Positions 24,597 to 33,625 of a stretch of DNA of 64,000 nucleotides are shown here, one piece after another. Each line of letters begins with the position of its first letter. The first letter of the stretch is position 1. Made by a program: the position numbers and the translations under genes. The notes below the pieces were generated by a model. It was not told where the DNA came from and did no database searches. It worked only from the letters and a program-made list of their open reading frames with translations. This DNA comes from a bacterium. GTDB taxonomy: Bacteria; Armatimonadota; Zipacnadia; Zipacnadales; Zipacnadaceae. The DNA lies in contig JAUVXR010000009.1 of assembly GCA_030603495.1 (NCBI GenBank), positions 12,792 through 76,791 on the forward strand, read 5' to 3'.

Positions 24597-25151
24597 GTGC
24601 GCAGACCGTCAGATCGTGGGGGCTACCACAACCGTTCTGCTGGGGCCATAGCCAAGCTCCTATTCGAGACAGACTGGGGCTGGTGTGGGGTGGTGGGTGA
24701 CGCACGGGGCATTACCCGGGTAGTATTGCCTGGACCGACCAGAAAGGCCGTCGCCGCGGCAATCGGTGGCTCGGGGAAGGATGGGAACTCCGTTGTCCGT
24801 CAGGCGGCGCGGCAGATCCAGGAATATCTGGGGTGCCGGCGCCAGTACTTCACTGTACCAGTTGATTGGGAACTTATCTCGGGCTTTGCGCGTCAAATAC
24901 TTAAGGCCTGTGTGCGAATTTCCTATGGGGAGACGGTCAGTTACGGTGAGTTGGCGACTCGGCTGGGTAAACCTGGGGCGGCGCGAGCGGTGGGGCAAGC
25001 GCTGGCGGCGAATCCGGTGCCGCTGCTCGTGCCCTGTCACCGCGTAATGCGCGCGGACGGCAGTCTCGGAGGCTTTTCGGGGGGGCTTGAGCTCAAGTGC
25101 CGCCTGCTGCGGCTGGAGGGTGCTTTGTTAATAGGAGGGGCGGGTGAGTAG
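24597..25151 (+). CDS. ogt: Methylated-DNA-protein-cysteine methyltransferase
   Basis: A suicide repair enzyme that moves the alkyl group from O6-alkylguanine to its own cysteine. The C-terminal domain is complete: SYGETVSYGELATRLGKPGA (Tyr and helix-turn-helix region), RAVGQALAANPVPLLVPCHR with the acceptor Cys in PCHRV, and GFSGGLELKCRLLRLEG. The N-terminal domain is short and divergent. GTG 24597 is proposed because an upstream in-frame start at 24522 would run through the TATAAT box. The resulting mRNA would be leaderless, 184 residues. rodA is divergent. Confidence 0.92.
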   Translation: MRRPSDRGGYHNRSAGAIAKLLFETDWGWCGVVGDARGITRVVLPGPTRKAVAAAIGGSGKDGNSVVRQAARQIQEYLGCRRQYFTVPVDWELISGFARQILKACVRISYGETVSYGELATRLGKPGAARAVGQALAANPVPLLVPCHRVMRADGSLGGFSGGLELKCRLLRLEGALLIGGAGE

Positions 25152-25203
25152 GTGCTCTATAGCCACGGTGCGACCGGCCCAGGCATTTAGCCTGTCAATA
25201 CAG

Positions 25204-25232
25204 TTGACTTCTTTCGCGTGTTGTTGTAGAAT
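25204..25232 (+). promoter_or_regulatory. Strong predicted promoter for the giant secreted protein gene
   Basis: TTGACT at 25204-25209, a 17-bp spacer, and TAGAAT at 25227-25232. The start would be near 25239, giving a 5' leader of about 210 nt before the ATG at 25453. The leader region (25240-25452) holds no gene I recognise, and its length leaves room for an RNA regulatory structure. Confidence 0.65.
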
Positions 25233-25452
25233 TGCATGGGATTAGGTTTGGCATTCACGCTCAGCTAGGGTTGCATGGTGCTGAGACGGGCAGTTTTGGT
25301 GCCGGGGGCCGGATGGGGTGGGCAAGTGCCCGGTTGCAGCAGATGGCAGGCTGAGAATCCGCAAGAGGATCGGCCGTCCCGACATGCCAGATACGCGGCA
25401 CAAAACGCAGCACAGCTCGCGTCAACCCGCTCGAACTCCAGGAGGGAGAGTA

Positions 25453-28400
25453 ATGCTGACACGGCACAGCTCTTTTGTTATCCTCGCTCTTGCTCTAATT
25501 CTCGTTGCCACCTTCACCGGTGCTAGTATCCTACCTGTAGACGCGGCAAGTCTCAGCTTGGGTTACGGTGGCAACGGTGTGTGGCCACAGACGGCCACGG
25601 CCAACTCCCAGAGATGGTTCCGGGTTCACCTTAACTGGAATGCCACGAAAAACACTGAGGGCTTCGCCGCTGAGAGAATTGACGGTCTGCGTCTGTACGG
25701 GCCTTCCTACAGTTGGTACCCAGCCGCACCCAGCGGTGCGACGTATGCGTGGGAATTGTACTCGAGCAAGGGCATATTTGACGCAGGGACGCGATACGCA
25801 GGTCCGGACGGCGTTCGGTTAACGTTCGTGGCCTCACCGACGAAGGTGTATTATATCCCTGAGCCTGGTGTTAGCTACGACGCCGGGGAGATGGCCGGCT
25901 GGGAGCTGACAATTACCACCGGGCTGGGGGATGGCAACAACTATCTTATTGATGACAATGCCAGTGACTTCGGCGGCACCTATATCACTCTGGATACCGG
26001 TGACCCCCTCGACGATGAGGTATGCCCTGACCTGGAGATAACGTCCAAGCCTTCCGATACCAGAGTCTACTACGATCCGATTCCGGCAGTCAGCTATTAT
26101 CCCAACCATACCCTGGGTGGATTTATCTTGAGATTCTCGCTTGGAGAGGCCCGGGGCCAGGAGTTTGACATTGTAGATAACAGCCAGACCGGCTTCGGCT
26201 ATTTCATAGACGTCGACGAAGATCTGCCGACCGACCTGCTACAAACATTGGACGCCGACAGCATAGCTTCGACGACAAAGTTCTATTACAGCGGTGCGAC
26301 CTTTGATGAGAATGAGCTGGAGGGTCAGGTAATAGTTATTACCAGCGGCACGGCTACAGGGGATGAGCGGGAAATCTCGTACAACGGCACAGACGGCACT
26401 GGTGACTACATTGAGACGACCACAAATCTGCCCGCTGGCTTTGCTGCAACCGATACTTTCGAACTGAAAGACGTAATGAACGTCTGTGATCTCGCCCAGG
26501 TCGAGAACGTGCTGGCTGCCAACGACCTGCCCGTCCATTTCGGCGTGGTCAGGAACACTCCCGAAGCTTCCACCGGGGACAATCCCATGCGCGTTTTCAC
26601 TGTGGGCCCGTTCTCCAACTACCACGATGACTACCTGGTGGGCTGGATACCGACCACGTGTCCCAACCCCGAATTTGACAATTTCGAGTTCTGGCTGTAT
26701 TACAGCACGTTTGACGCCGATCAGCCGGACAATTATAAGAGCGAGGATCCCATAAAGGCCAAGGGCAAGCACGTTACGGTGCCGGTCGCGCGCCGCTCCT
26801 GGGAGGTAGAGGAACTCTCGGAGTGTGGCGAGCTGCAGGCATGGTATTCCGGGGTGGGGACCGGAGTTGATCCCTTGGTTACCGCCCGGTCGGCAGCGGG
26901 CGGCCCGACTGACCCGGACAACGGCTCCGGCAGCGATGAGTACACCTTCCGCATCAAGTATTTCAGCGGGACGTGGAATTGGCCGGAACTCCGCAACCAT
27001 TGGTGGCGTCATACTACGCCTTATGAGGAATTCGGCAACGAGGGCGTTATTGGCGGTTGTGGTTACGCCCGCTTCGACTGGTTTGGCTACAACGTAATGA
27101 AGGTGTGGGGAAACAATACGGCGGTGTGGAACCATGATGACAAGTATGGGATGCCCGATCTTCTCCCTGACCTTTTCGAGGACCGTTGGATATACACTCC
27201 TCACGATGACCCGTACGCGGATATGACGGGAGATGTCCTCGAGTTGGTCATCGAGTCGTATGGACTGGATCCGGAGGCGGTGCTGATAGTTGATGGCGAC
27301 TATAATCGGCCCCATTTTATGGTTCGGGAGAGCGGGAGCACCTGGGCGGGGGGCTTTGTCTACAGGTATATTGTGCGGCCCACCAACTATCTACAATTGT
27401 TCCACAACATCTTCACGCTGCAGTTTGATACACCGTATATCGACGCCTGGGACGTCGCCTATTTGGGCTTGCACGGTGAGCCCACAAGCAACGTCTACAC
27501 CAGTATGCGTGCTGGCGGGCACACCTACGAATTCTTGACCTGCCGCGACTGGGAACCGCCGGTGTGGGGAGTCGGGGGGGCCACCGAAAATGACGTGGGT
27601 AACTTCACGGCGGCCGGCCCGTGCGGGCTGGCCCTGCAAGGTCGGCCCGGGTATGCCATTGAGGCCGCCCATGTGGTCAACGATCAGTGGGACGCTCTTC
27701 TATATGGCCCCTGTGATCTTAACGTCCGTGTGGAGACGGTTGAGACGTGGTATGAAGATGCTGAGCCGGCCGGATACGGCTACCCCTACGATAGCCAGGA
27801 TCCCACCCAATACCCGAAAGTTGATCCAGTGCTGACGGCCCATCCTTACTTCGAGGATGGTCTGCTCAGTGCGGCCGAACGGGGCTTCATCTGGCCCCTC
27901 TATTACTTGGAGGCCCTCGGGCCCCAGGCACCAGGGTCGTTGCCTAACCCCTTCAACCATAACCCGACGACTGAGCCGTGGGGACCGTTGGCTGGCCCCA
28001 CATACCCGACGGATGTGTATGGCGGCTATAATCCAGGCAATCCCCTTGACCCGTCGGTTAAGGCCATCTCACCATTCCGCTTCACCAACGAGGACACCAT
28101 CTGGCCCAACTACGTCAATATCCACAAGGACATTCATCCTACCACGCCCTTCCGGGGCGGCAAGTGGACGACTGATACCACCTTCGTCTTCCGCATCAAG
28201 TATTGGCAGTCCGACAACCTGACTCCGACCTCTATGCAGGTATGGATCCGCAAGACCGGCGAAGACGGCACCCCGGCGGGCGACTGGGCCAGGAAGTCGA
28301 TGGGGAAGGTCTATCCGGCCGACATTACCTATACCGACGGCGTGGTGTATTACTACGAGATAGACGCGGCCGACTTGCCCGGTGGAGGCGGGGTCGGCGA

Positions 28401-31400
28401 CTACCAGTACTACTTCCGCTCCAGCGATGGTACGCACATCGCGATCTATCCGAATCGGCCCGCCGATGGCCCGGGCTATATTGGCGTGCCGCCGGGGGAC
28501 AACGATTACTACTGGTTCCGCGTGAATACGCAGCCAGTGTTGCTCAACCAGTCGGTGACACCCATGGCAAGGCCGTCGGCTGAGCCTCCCCAGGGGGACT
28601 TCCTCTGGGATGTCACCTATGCCGACGATGACGGCGAGGTGCGCGATGCGGGTCGCCTGGGCGACCGGCCCTTCAAGAGCATCCTGTGGATAGACCTGTT
28701 CGGCGATGTCGAAGGCCAGGCCGAAGTGGTCTCGGTTGCGGGCAATGTCATCACTTACGAGGTGGACGGCGGCAGCGGTGACCCGTATGCGGCGAGTTCG
28801 CTCGTGGGCATGCAGGTGCTAATGGAGACGGGTTCGGCAGAGGGAGACGAGTTTGCTATTACCGCCAACACTGTCTCCGGGCCCCAGGGGACGATAACCT
28901 GTACCGGCCTGAGCGGAGTCGGGGCGACCGACGAGTTCGATATAGTGGACTGGTTCGCTGCGCAGATGGACGAAGCCAATCCGGCCGACACCAACTACCG
29001 TAATGGCGCAGAGTATACTACTGACACCACCAAGCTAGGCTTCCAGTTGGCTCCTGGCATGCATTTGTACTACTACGAGTTCTGGGATAACTGGGCATAC
29101 TGGATAGACTGGCAGCAGTACTTCATGACCTCCGATCCCGATCCGATTGACCAGAAGGTCGAAGGCGAGATGGTCCGCCTGCCCGAGACGGGATACTATG
29201 AGACTCCCTACACGCCGCCACCGGCGCCGACTTACTCCATATCGGGCACGGTGTATGACACCGACGGCACAACGGCGCTTGAGGGTGCCACCCTCAAGTG
29301 TTATGATGGTGCGTTCCTAGACCCCGATAACCTGGTTGACGAGCAGACTAGTGCCTCCGATGGCACCTATGAATTCGAAGGCCTTCCTGACGACGATTAT
29401 CGCGTCATACCGAGCTACGGTGTGTGGTTCTTCGATCCTACTGAGGAAGATGTGACGGTGTCGGGGGCGGACGAGACCGGCTGGGACTTCAAACTGGTAG
29501 CGACCTACTCGATATCGGGCACGGTGTACGATATTGGTGGTAGCGACCCGCTGGAGGGGGCCACCCTTAAGTGTTATCGTACCCCCTACGGGGATCCCGC
29601 TGACCTGGTTGACGAGCAGGACAGCGGGTCGGATGGCACCTACGAATTCGAAGGTCTGATCAACGACGACTACCGCGTGATCCCGAGCTACGGTACATAT
29701 ACCTTCGACCCCACCCAGACAGATGTGATTGGGTTGGCGGCGGACGAGATCGACGTGGACTTCGAGATGCAACCCGGTGACTGGAGCATATCGGGAACCA
29801 TTCTCGACACCGGCAGTGACCCCGTCGAGGGCGTCACCGTCAGCACAAACGGCACCTCGGATGTGACTGATTCATCCGGTGACTACATACTGGGCGATCT
29901 GCCCAATGGCAGTTATGATGTGGACCTGACTTCGCCGGTTGGCGAGTACTATACCTACTCTCCGACTCCGCCGGTGACAGTAGTCATCAGCGATGACGAC
30001 GAGATTCAGGACTTCACGGCCACGGAAACGACCTTCAGTGTGAGCGGCACGGTTCTGGACTTTGAGGACAATCCCATAAGCGGCATTGACGTGACCGACG
30101 GGACCAACACAGACACCACGGTTGGCGATGGCACCTATACCATCACTGGCGTCTCAGCGGGTTTGGTTACGATCACGGCCGAGCCGGGCGGAGGCTTTGT
30201 ATTTGTGCCCCAGAGCCAAGATATCACCGTACCGGGGCCTGGGGATACAGACGTGACGGGTGTGGACTTCACCGGCTATGCAGGAGTCGGGCACAGCTAT
30301 TCGGCCGGTCTGCACCTGACGGGCGTGCCGCTGCAGCCGATTCCAGGCGCGGGCTATGCTGAGGATGTCTTCCTGACCGACCAGGTCTGGTGGTGGGATC
30401 CGACGCAGTCGCCGCCGTATATCGGCGCCACCCACCCGGATGCGGATAGCCTGCTCCAGGTAACGGCGGGTAAAGGTTTCTTCGTCAACTATGCTACCGC
30501 CACTGACATAAATGTGGCGGGCACCGCCGTGCCCACCGGCGTACCGTTGGTTATGCCCCTGGGCGACCAATGGAATATGATCGCTAACCCGTTCACGAAC
30601 AACCTGGAGATGACGAATGTTAGGTACACGGACAGCGGGACACGCCTACCGTTCGCTTACGTGTACGACCCGATTGATGGTTATCTGCTGGTAACATACC
30701 GCACAGGCGTCAATGTCGAGCGCAGTTACATCGAGCCGTGGGAGGGCGCCTGGGTGCATGCCAAAACCCCTCAAACCACGACAACTATCCAGATGACGGC
30801 TAGCCCGCTGGGCGTTGAAGAAGAAGGTTCGCAGGAGCTTGACCTCGGCGAGTTGGGCTGGGTTATCCCCGTAGCGGCACGGATCGGCGACCGCAAGGAC
30901 CTCACCGGGGCAGTGGGTGTTACCGACGGTGGCGTCGAGCCGTACAGCATACCCAATCCGCCGCGGGCGCCGGAGAGCGTGGACCTCTACTTCGTGGGCG
31001 AGGGCGGCACTCAGCTCGCTCAGTCAATCACTGCGGCAACCGGCGGATCGGCGAGCTGGGACTTCGTCGTCGCTACTGACATTCCCGATAGCGATGTGGA
31101 GGTGCTGCTGCCGGATCTTAGTCGGGTGCCGAACGACCTTTCAATCATCATCACCGACCTGGACGCGGGCCAGATGGTCTACGGACGGACAACGCCAAGC
31201 TATGTCTTCCGCAGCGGCGAGCAAGGCGCAGTCCGGCGCTTCCGGCTTGAGGTCGTACCCCAGCAGATCGGTGGGCTGGTGATTACCAGCGCGACGGCAC
31301 AGGCGGCTGGGGCCGGAGCCGTCATTACCTACGGGGTCAGCCAGGCGTGCGCGGTCAGCGTGGAGGTTATGAATATCTCCGGGCAGGTCATCAAGACTGT

Positions 31401-31566
31401 AATCGCCGAGCAGGCAGTTACCGCCGGTATGCATACGCAGTCATGGAACCTGCGTAGCAACAGCGGCACAGTCGTGCCCCGGGGTATGTACCTGGTCAAG
31501 ATCGAGGCTGTGGCCGACAATGGGCAGTGCACTACCGCAGTCTGCCCCATGAGCATAAATCGCTAG
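25453..31566 (+). CDS. Giant secreted multidomain protein (2037 aa)
   Basis: ATG 25453 follows AGGAGGGAG and gives a signal peptide (residues 1-32, LALALILVATFTGA core, VDAA cleavage region). Residues about 130-340 hold three loosely repeated units (KVYYIPEPGVSYDAGEM, RVYYDPIPAVSYYPNHTLGG, KFYYSGATFDENELEGQVIV), each followed by a Gly/Asp-rich turn; a fourth related stretch is near residue 1100. A large unassigned middle, rich in Trp, Tyr and Asp, spans about 340-1250. Residues about 1260-1610 are four carboxypeptidase-regulatory-like (CnaB-like) beta-sandwich repeats. The C-terminus (about 1930-2037) is a FlgD-like Ig domain (GMHTQSWNLRS, PRGMYLVKIEA). No LPXTG or PEP-CTERM anchor is seen. 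Pro/Asp/Gly composition suits a surface or matrix protein. A lipoprotein with the same fold follows 52 bp downstream. Confidence 0.85.
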   Translation: MLTRHSSFVILALALILVATFTGASILPVDAASLSLGYGGNGVWPQTATANSQRWFRVHLNWNATKNTEGFAAERIDGLRLYGPSYSWYPAAPSGATYAWELYSSKGIFDAGTRYAGPDGVRLTFVASPTKVYYIPEPGVSYDAGEMAGWELTITTGLGDGNNYLIDDNASDFGGTYITLDTGDPLDDEVCPDLEITSKPSDTRVYYDPIPAVSYYPNHTLGGFILRFSLGEARGQEFDIVDNSQTGFGYFIDVDEDLPTDLLQTLDADSIASTTKFYYSGATFDENELEGQVIVITSGTATGDEREISYNGTDGTGDYIETTTNLPAGFAATDTFELKDVMNVCDLAQVENVLAANDLPVHFGVVRNTPEASTGDNPMRVFTVGPFSNYHDDYLVGWIPTTCPNPEFDNFEFWLYYSTFDADQPDNYKSEDPIKAKGKHVTVPVARRSWEVEELSECGELQAWYSGVGTGVDPLVTARSAAGGPTDPDNGSGSDEYTFRIKYFSGTWNWPELRNHWWRHTTPYEEFGNEGVIGGCGYARFDWFGYNVMKVWGNNTAVWNHDDKYGMPDLLPDLFEDRWIYTPHDDPYADMTGDVLELVIESYGLDPEAVLIVDGDYNRPHFMVRESGSTWAGGFVYRYIVRPTNYLQLFHNIFTLQFDTPYIDAWDVAYLGLHGEPTSNVYTSMRAGGHTYEFLTCRDWEPPVWGVGGATENDVGNFTAAGPCGLALQGRPGYAIEAAHVVNDQWDALLYGPCDLNVRVETVETWYEDAEPAGYGYPYDSQDPTQYPKVDPVLTAHPYFEDGLLSAAERGFIWPLYYLEALGPQAPGSLPNPFNHNPTTEPWGPLAGPTYPTDVYGGYNPGNPLDPSVKAISPFRFTNEDTIWPNYVNIHKDIHPTTPFRGGKWTTDTTFVFRIKYWQSDNLTPTSMQVWIRKTGEDGTPAGDWARKSMGKVYPADITYTDGVVYYYEIDAADLPGGGGVGDYQYYFRSSDGTHIAIYPNRPADGPGYIGVPPGDNDYYWFRVNTQPVLLNQSVTPMARPSAEPPQGDFLWDVTYADDDGEVRDAGRLGDRPFKSILWIDLFGDVEGQAEVVSVAGNVITYEVDGGSGDPYAASSLVGMQVLMETGSAEGDEFAITANTVSGPQGTITCTGLSGVGATDEFDIVDWFAAQMDEANPADTNYRNGAEYTTDTTKLGFQLAPGMHLYYYEFWDNWAYWIDWQQYFMTSDPDPIDQKVEGEMVRLPETGYYETPYTPPPAPTYSISGTVYDTDGTTALEGATLKCYDGAFLDPDNLVDEQTSASDGTYEFEGLPDDDYRVIPSYGVWFFDPTEEDVTVSGADETGWDFKLVATYSISGTVYDIGGSDPLEGATLKCYRTPYGDPADLVDEQDSGSDGTYEFEGLINDDYRVIPSYGTYTFDPTQTDVIGLAADEIDVDFEMQPGDWSISGTILDTGSDPVEGVTVSTNGTSDVTDSSGDYILGDLPNGSYDVDLTSPVGEYYTYSPTPPVTVVISDDDEIQDFTATETTFSVSGTVLDFEDNPISGIDVTDGTNTDTTVGDGTYTITGVSAGLVTITAEPGGGFVFVPQSQDITVPGPGDTDVTGVDFTGYAGVGHSYSAGLHLTGVPLQPIPGAGYAEDVFLTDQVWWWDPTQSPPYIGATHPDADSLLQVTAGKGFFVNYATATDINVAGTAVPTGVPLVMPLGDQWNMIANPFTNNLEMTNVRYTDSGTRLPFAYVYDPIDGYLLVTYRTGVNVERSYIEPWEGAWVHAKTPQTTTTIQMTASPLGVEEEGSQELDLGELGWVIPVAARIGDRKDLTGAVGVTDGGVEPYSIPNPPRAPESVDLYFVGEGGTQLAQSITAATGGSASWDFVVATDIPDSDVEVLLPDLSRVPNDLSIIITDLDAGQMVYGRTTPSYVFRSGEQGAVRRFRLEVVPQQIGGLVITSATAQAAGAGAVITYGVSQACAVSVEVMNISGQVIKTVIAEQAVTAGMHTQSWNLRSNSGTVVPRGMYLVKIEAVADNGQCTTAVCPMSINR
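29232..30280 (+). repeat. Four tandem carboxypeptidase-regulatory-like units within the giant gene
   Basis: Units begin at about 29232, 29508, 29784 and 30032, with a period near 275 bp. Each opens with a (Y/W/F)S(I/V)SGTV strand followed by GATL or GV and ends with a DGTY...GL/V...DY block. Units 1 and 2 are very similar at the DNA level (shared GGCACCTA, GAATTCGAAGG and CCGAGCTACGG stretches), pointing to a recent duplication; units 3 and 4 have diverged. Confidence 0.75.
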
Positions 31567-31618
31567 TCGTTGACCCCTCACTGAACACCGAGCGATTCGA
31601 GAGGGTGTATGTCTGAGA

Positions 31619-32020
31619 ATGCATACTAACAGTACCAATATCGTCGTGGCAGCAATTGCAGCAGTAGCCATCACCGTCGTGGTGATAGCAGGGTGTGGTG
31701 GAGGGGCGGCGGGGCCGACGAATGTCGGGAGCGTGACCGGGTACATCCTAGATGTTGTGAGTGACGATGGCATCGGCAACATGGTGGTGACCATTGGCGG
31801 ACAGCAGGGCACGTCCGATGCTGGATTGAGCGGGTTCTTTACGGTCAGCAGCATCCCCCCAGGCGACCACGATGTGTTCGTTACGCCCACACCACTTTTC
31901 ACGCCGATCGGCGGCTCGCCGGTTGCCGAGGTGCCGGTGACCGCCAATGCGACCTACTACATGGGCACCATCCTGGTGATTGACCCCCAATACGACGAAG
32001 ATGAGCTACCCCCGTTATAG
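31619..32020 (+). CDS. Small lipoprotein with a carboxypeptidase-regulatory-like domain
   Basis: A 133-residue protein. The hydrophobic signal AAIAAVAITVVVIAGC ends in a lipobox (IAGC, Cys about residue 26), so it is probably lipidated. One beta-sandwich repeat follows (VGSVTGYILDVVSDDGIGNM, TSDAGLSGFFTVSSIPPGDH), the same fold as the repeats in the upstream giant protein. The tail is acidic (PQYDEDELPPL). The 52-bp gap suggests cotranscription, and a shared surface role is a fair inference. A hairpin downstream may end the transcript. Confidence 0.75.
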   Translation: MHTNSTNIVVAAIAAVAITVVVIAGCGGGAAGPTNVGSVTGYILDVVSDDGIGNMVVTIGGQQGTSDAGLSGFFTVSSIPPGDHDVFVTPTPLFTPIGGSPVAEVPVTANATYYMGTILVIDPQYDEDELPPL

Positions 32021-32070
32021 GTGAAGGATCGCCGGCTTAGGCGATTGCAGAGCATTACTGTGAAGCATGT

Positions 32071-32097
32071 CGCGCCGTCCTCGTGGAGGGCGGCGCG
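32071..32097 (+). terminator. GC-rich hairpin ending the giant-protein/lipoprotein transcript
   Basis: A perfect 12-bp stem (one G-T pair) with arms 32071-32082 and 32086-32097 and a GTG loop. No U-tract follows, so it could equally be an mRNA-stabilising or extragenic palindrome. Confidence 0.5.
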
Positions 32098-32119
32098 TCA
32101 CTGTTATGAGGTAGATGAC

Positions 32120-32263
32120 GTGGGGATAAGCGCACTATTGCGCGACACCGGAGTCGCACGGCACAGATTGCCTCTGGGGACGAATATCTACTCTTCTACG
32201 GCCATCGCCGACGGGCGTCTCTACATTGGTGCTGGCAATGGCTGGCTTTGTTGTGTGGAGTAG
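32120..32263 (+). pseudogene. Remnant of a PQQ-type beta-propeller repeat protein
   Basis: The frame ending at the TAG at 32261-32263 reads LGTNIYSSTAIADGRLYIGA followed by GNGWLCCVE, a clear match to a PQQ-like WD-type propeller blade (YSSPAIADGRVYVGSxDGxLYCL). Nothing upstream of about 32120 fits a propeller, so only the last blade survives. It lies between the hairpin and the gmk promoter. Confidence 0.55.
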
Positions 32264-32266
32264 TAA

Positions 32267-32295
32267 TTGCGTCGGCCGTCCCCTTGTGCTAAACT
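32267..32295 (+). promoter_or_regulatory. Predicted promoter for gmk and downstream housekeeping genes
   Basis: TTGCGT at 32267-32272, a 17-bp spacer, and TAAACT at 32290-32295. It lies 67 bp upstream of the gmk ATG at 32363, inside the gap after the propeller remnant. Confidence 0.45.
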
Positions 32296-32362
32296 ATGAG
32301 AGGTGCATTGGATGCTGCTTGATCCCGGGATAGCTAGTCCGCAATCCGATCTGTGCTCTATT

Positions 32363-33010
32363 ATGAATGATGCTCGCCCAGGTATCTTGATAGTGGTATC
32401 GGGCCCTTCTGGTGTGGGAAAAGGGACCATCATCAATGCCTTGCTCGAGTCGAATCCGGAGATTGAGGTGTCGGTATCTTGCACGACGCGTCAGGCTCGA
32501 GCAGGTGACTGCGACGGTGTGGACTATCATTTCGTCAGCGGGGCCCGGTTCGACGAGCTGCGCGAGTCCGGCCAGCTTCTGGAGTGGGCCTGTGTACACA
32601 ACAAGGACCTCTACGGCACGCCCCGCGGGCCGGTGGAGAAGGCTCTGGCTGCGGGGCGGACGATAGTGCTGGAAATTGACTACCAGGGCGCGAAATCGGT
32701 CAAAGAACAGCTCGGGGAGGAGGCTGTACTTGTCTTTGTTGCTCCGCCCTCCTGGGAGGTGCTGCTGGAACGGCTGCAAAAGCGGCATACTGAATCGCGG
32801 GAGGCCATCAAAGAGCGCCTGGCCAGTGCCCACCGGGAAATCAGTAACATCGGCATGTACGATTATGTTATAATCAATGATGAGCTATCGGCAGCGATCG
32901 CTGAGTTGCAGGCAATCCTGCTCGCCGAGTACCAGTGCACGGCTAGATTTGATTGGCGACAACTCCAGAAGCGCTTGCTTGAGCAGGCGGCGGTCTTCGA
33001 CTCATCCTAA
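32363..33010 (+). CDS. gmk: Guanylate kinase
   Basis: Phosphorylates GMP to GDP. The 215-residue length is normal. Visible motifs are the P-loop IVVSGPSGVGKGTII, SVSCTTRQARAGDCDGVDYH (GMP-binding Ser/Arg/Tyr), LEWACVHNKDLYGTPRGPVE, VLEIDYQGAKSVK, the lid RLQKRHTESREAIKERLASA and YDYVIINDELSAA. ATG 32363 places the P-loop in its usual position; upstream in-frame starts lie within the promoter. It heads a tight run of core genes. Confidence 0.97.
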   Translation: MNDARPGILIVVSGPSGVGKGTIINALLESNPEIEVSVSCTTRQARAGDCDGVDYHFVSGARFDELRESGQLLEWACVHNKDLYGTPRGPVEKALAAGRTIVLEIDYQGAKSVKEQLGEEAVLVFVAPPSWEVLLERLQKRHTESREAIKERLASAHREISNIGMYDYVIINDELSAAIAELQAILLAEYQCTARFDWRQLQKRLLEQAAVFDSS

Positions 33011-33031
33011 GCGGGGCATTGACGATAGGAT

Positions 33032-33625
33032 ATGAACGAGAAGGCTATTGCGGAAATCGGTAAGCAGGTAGCGGGACGGCGCATTGTCGTGGCGGTGACC
33101 GGGGGCATCGCCGCGTACAAGGCGTGCGAGCTGGTCAGCACTCTGGTCAAGTTGGGGGCAGAGGTCCGGGTGGCTATGACCCCGAATGCCACCCAATTCG
33201 TGGGGGCTGCAACCTTTCGCGCGCTGTCCGGCCATCCGGTCGCCTGCGATATGTTCGCTGAGCCGCAGAGTGATGAGATAGCCCATGTCTCCCTCGCAGA
33301 GTTCGCGGAGCTGATTGCAGTAGTACCGGCCACGGCCAATCTGCTGGGGAAGGTCGCGGCGGGCATCTGCGACGACTTCGTTACCACCATAATCTGTGCT
33401 GGACGGGGGCCGGTGCTGGTGGCACCGGCAATGAACTGGCGAATGTGGGAGAACCCGATCGTCCAGCGCAACTGTCAGACTCTAGCCGAGTTGGGCTACC
33501 ACATCGTGGCACCTGAAATAGGTCGTCTGGCCGATGGCGAGGAGGGGTGGGGCCGCTTGGCCGGTTTGGAGACGATCCTCGCTGCCATTGTGCAAGCTTT
33601 GGAGGAGCCGGGAACTGGTGGCTGA
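33032..33625 (+). CDS. coaC: Phosphopantothenoylcysteine decarboxylase (CoaC half of CoaBC)
   Basis: An FMN-dependent decarboxylase of coenzyme A synthesis, 197 residues. The flavoprotein fold shows VVAVTGGIAAYKACELVSTL, the active-site His region HVSLAEFAELIAVVPATANL, GKVAAGICDDFVTTI and APAMNWRMWENPIVQRN. In most bacteria this is the first half of a fused CoaBC protein. Here it ends in TGA at 33623-33625 and the CoaB half starts 8 nt earlier in another frame with its own ribosome site. Confidence 0.93.
   Translation: MNEKAIAEIGKQVAGRRIVVAVTGGIAAYKACELVSTLVKLGAEVRVAMTPNATQFVGAATFRALSGHPVACDMFAEPQSDEIAHVSLAEFAELIAVVPATANLLGKVAAGICDDFVTTIICAGRGPVLVAPAMNWRMWENPIVQRNCQTLAELGYHIVAPEIGRLADGEEGWGRLAGLETILAAIVQALEEPGTGG

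Noticed and set aside
28069-28437. Minus-strand frames inside the giant protein gene
   Set aside because: They are shadows of the tandem-repeat and Gly/Asp-rich coding strand.
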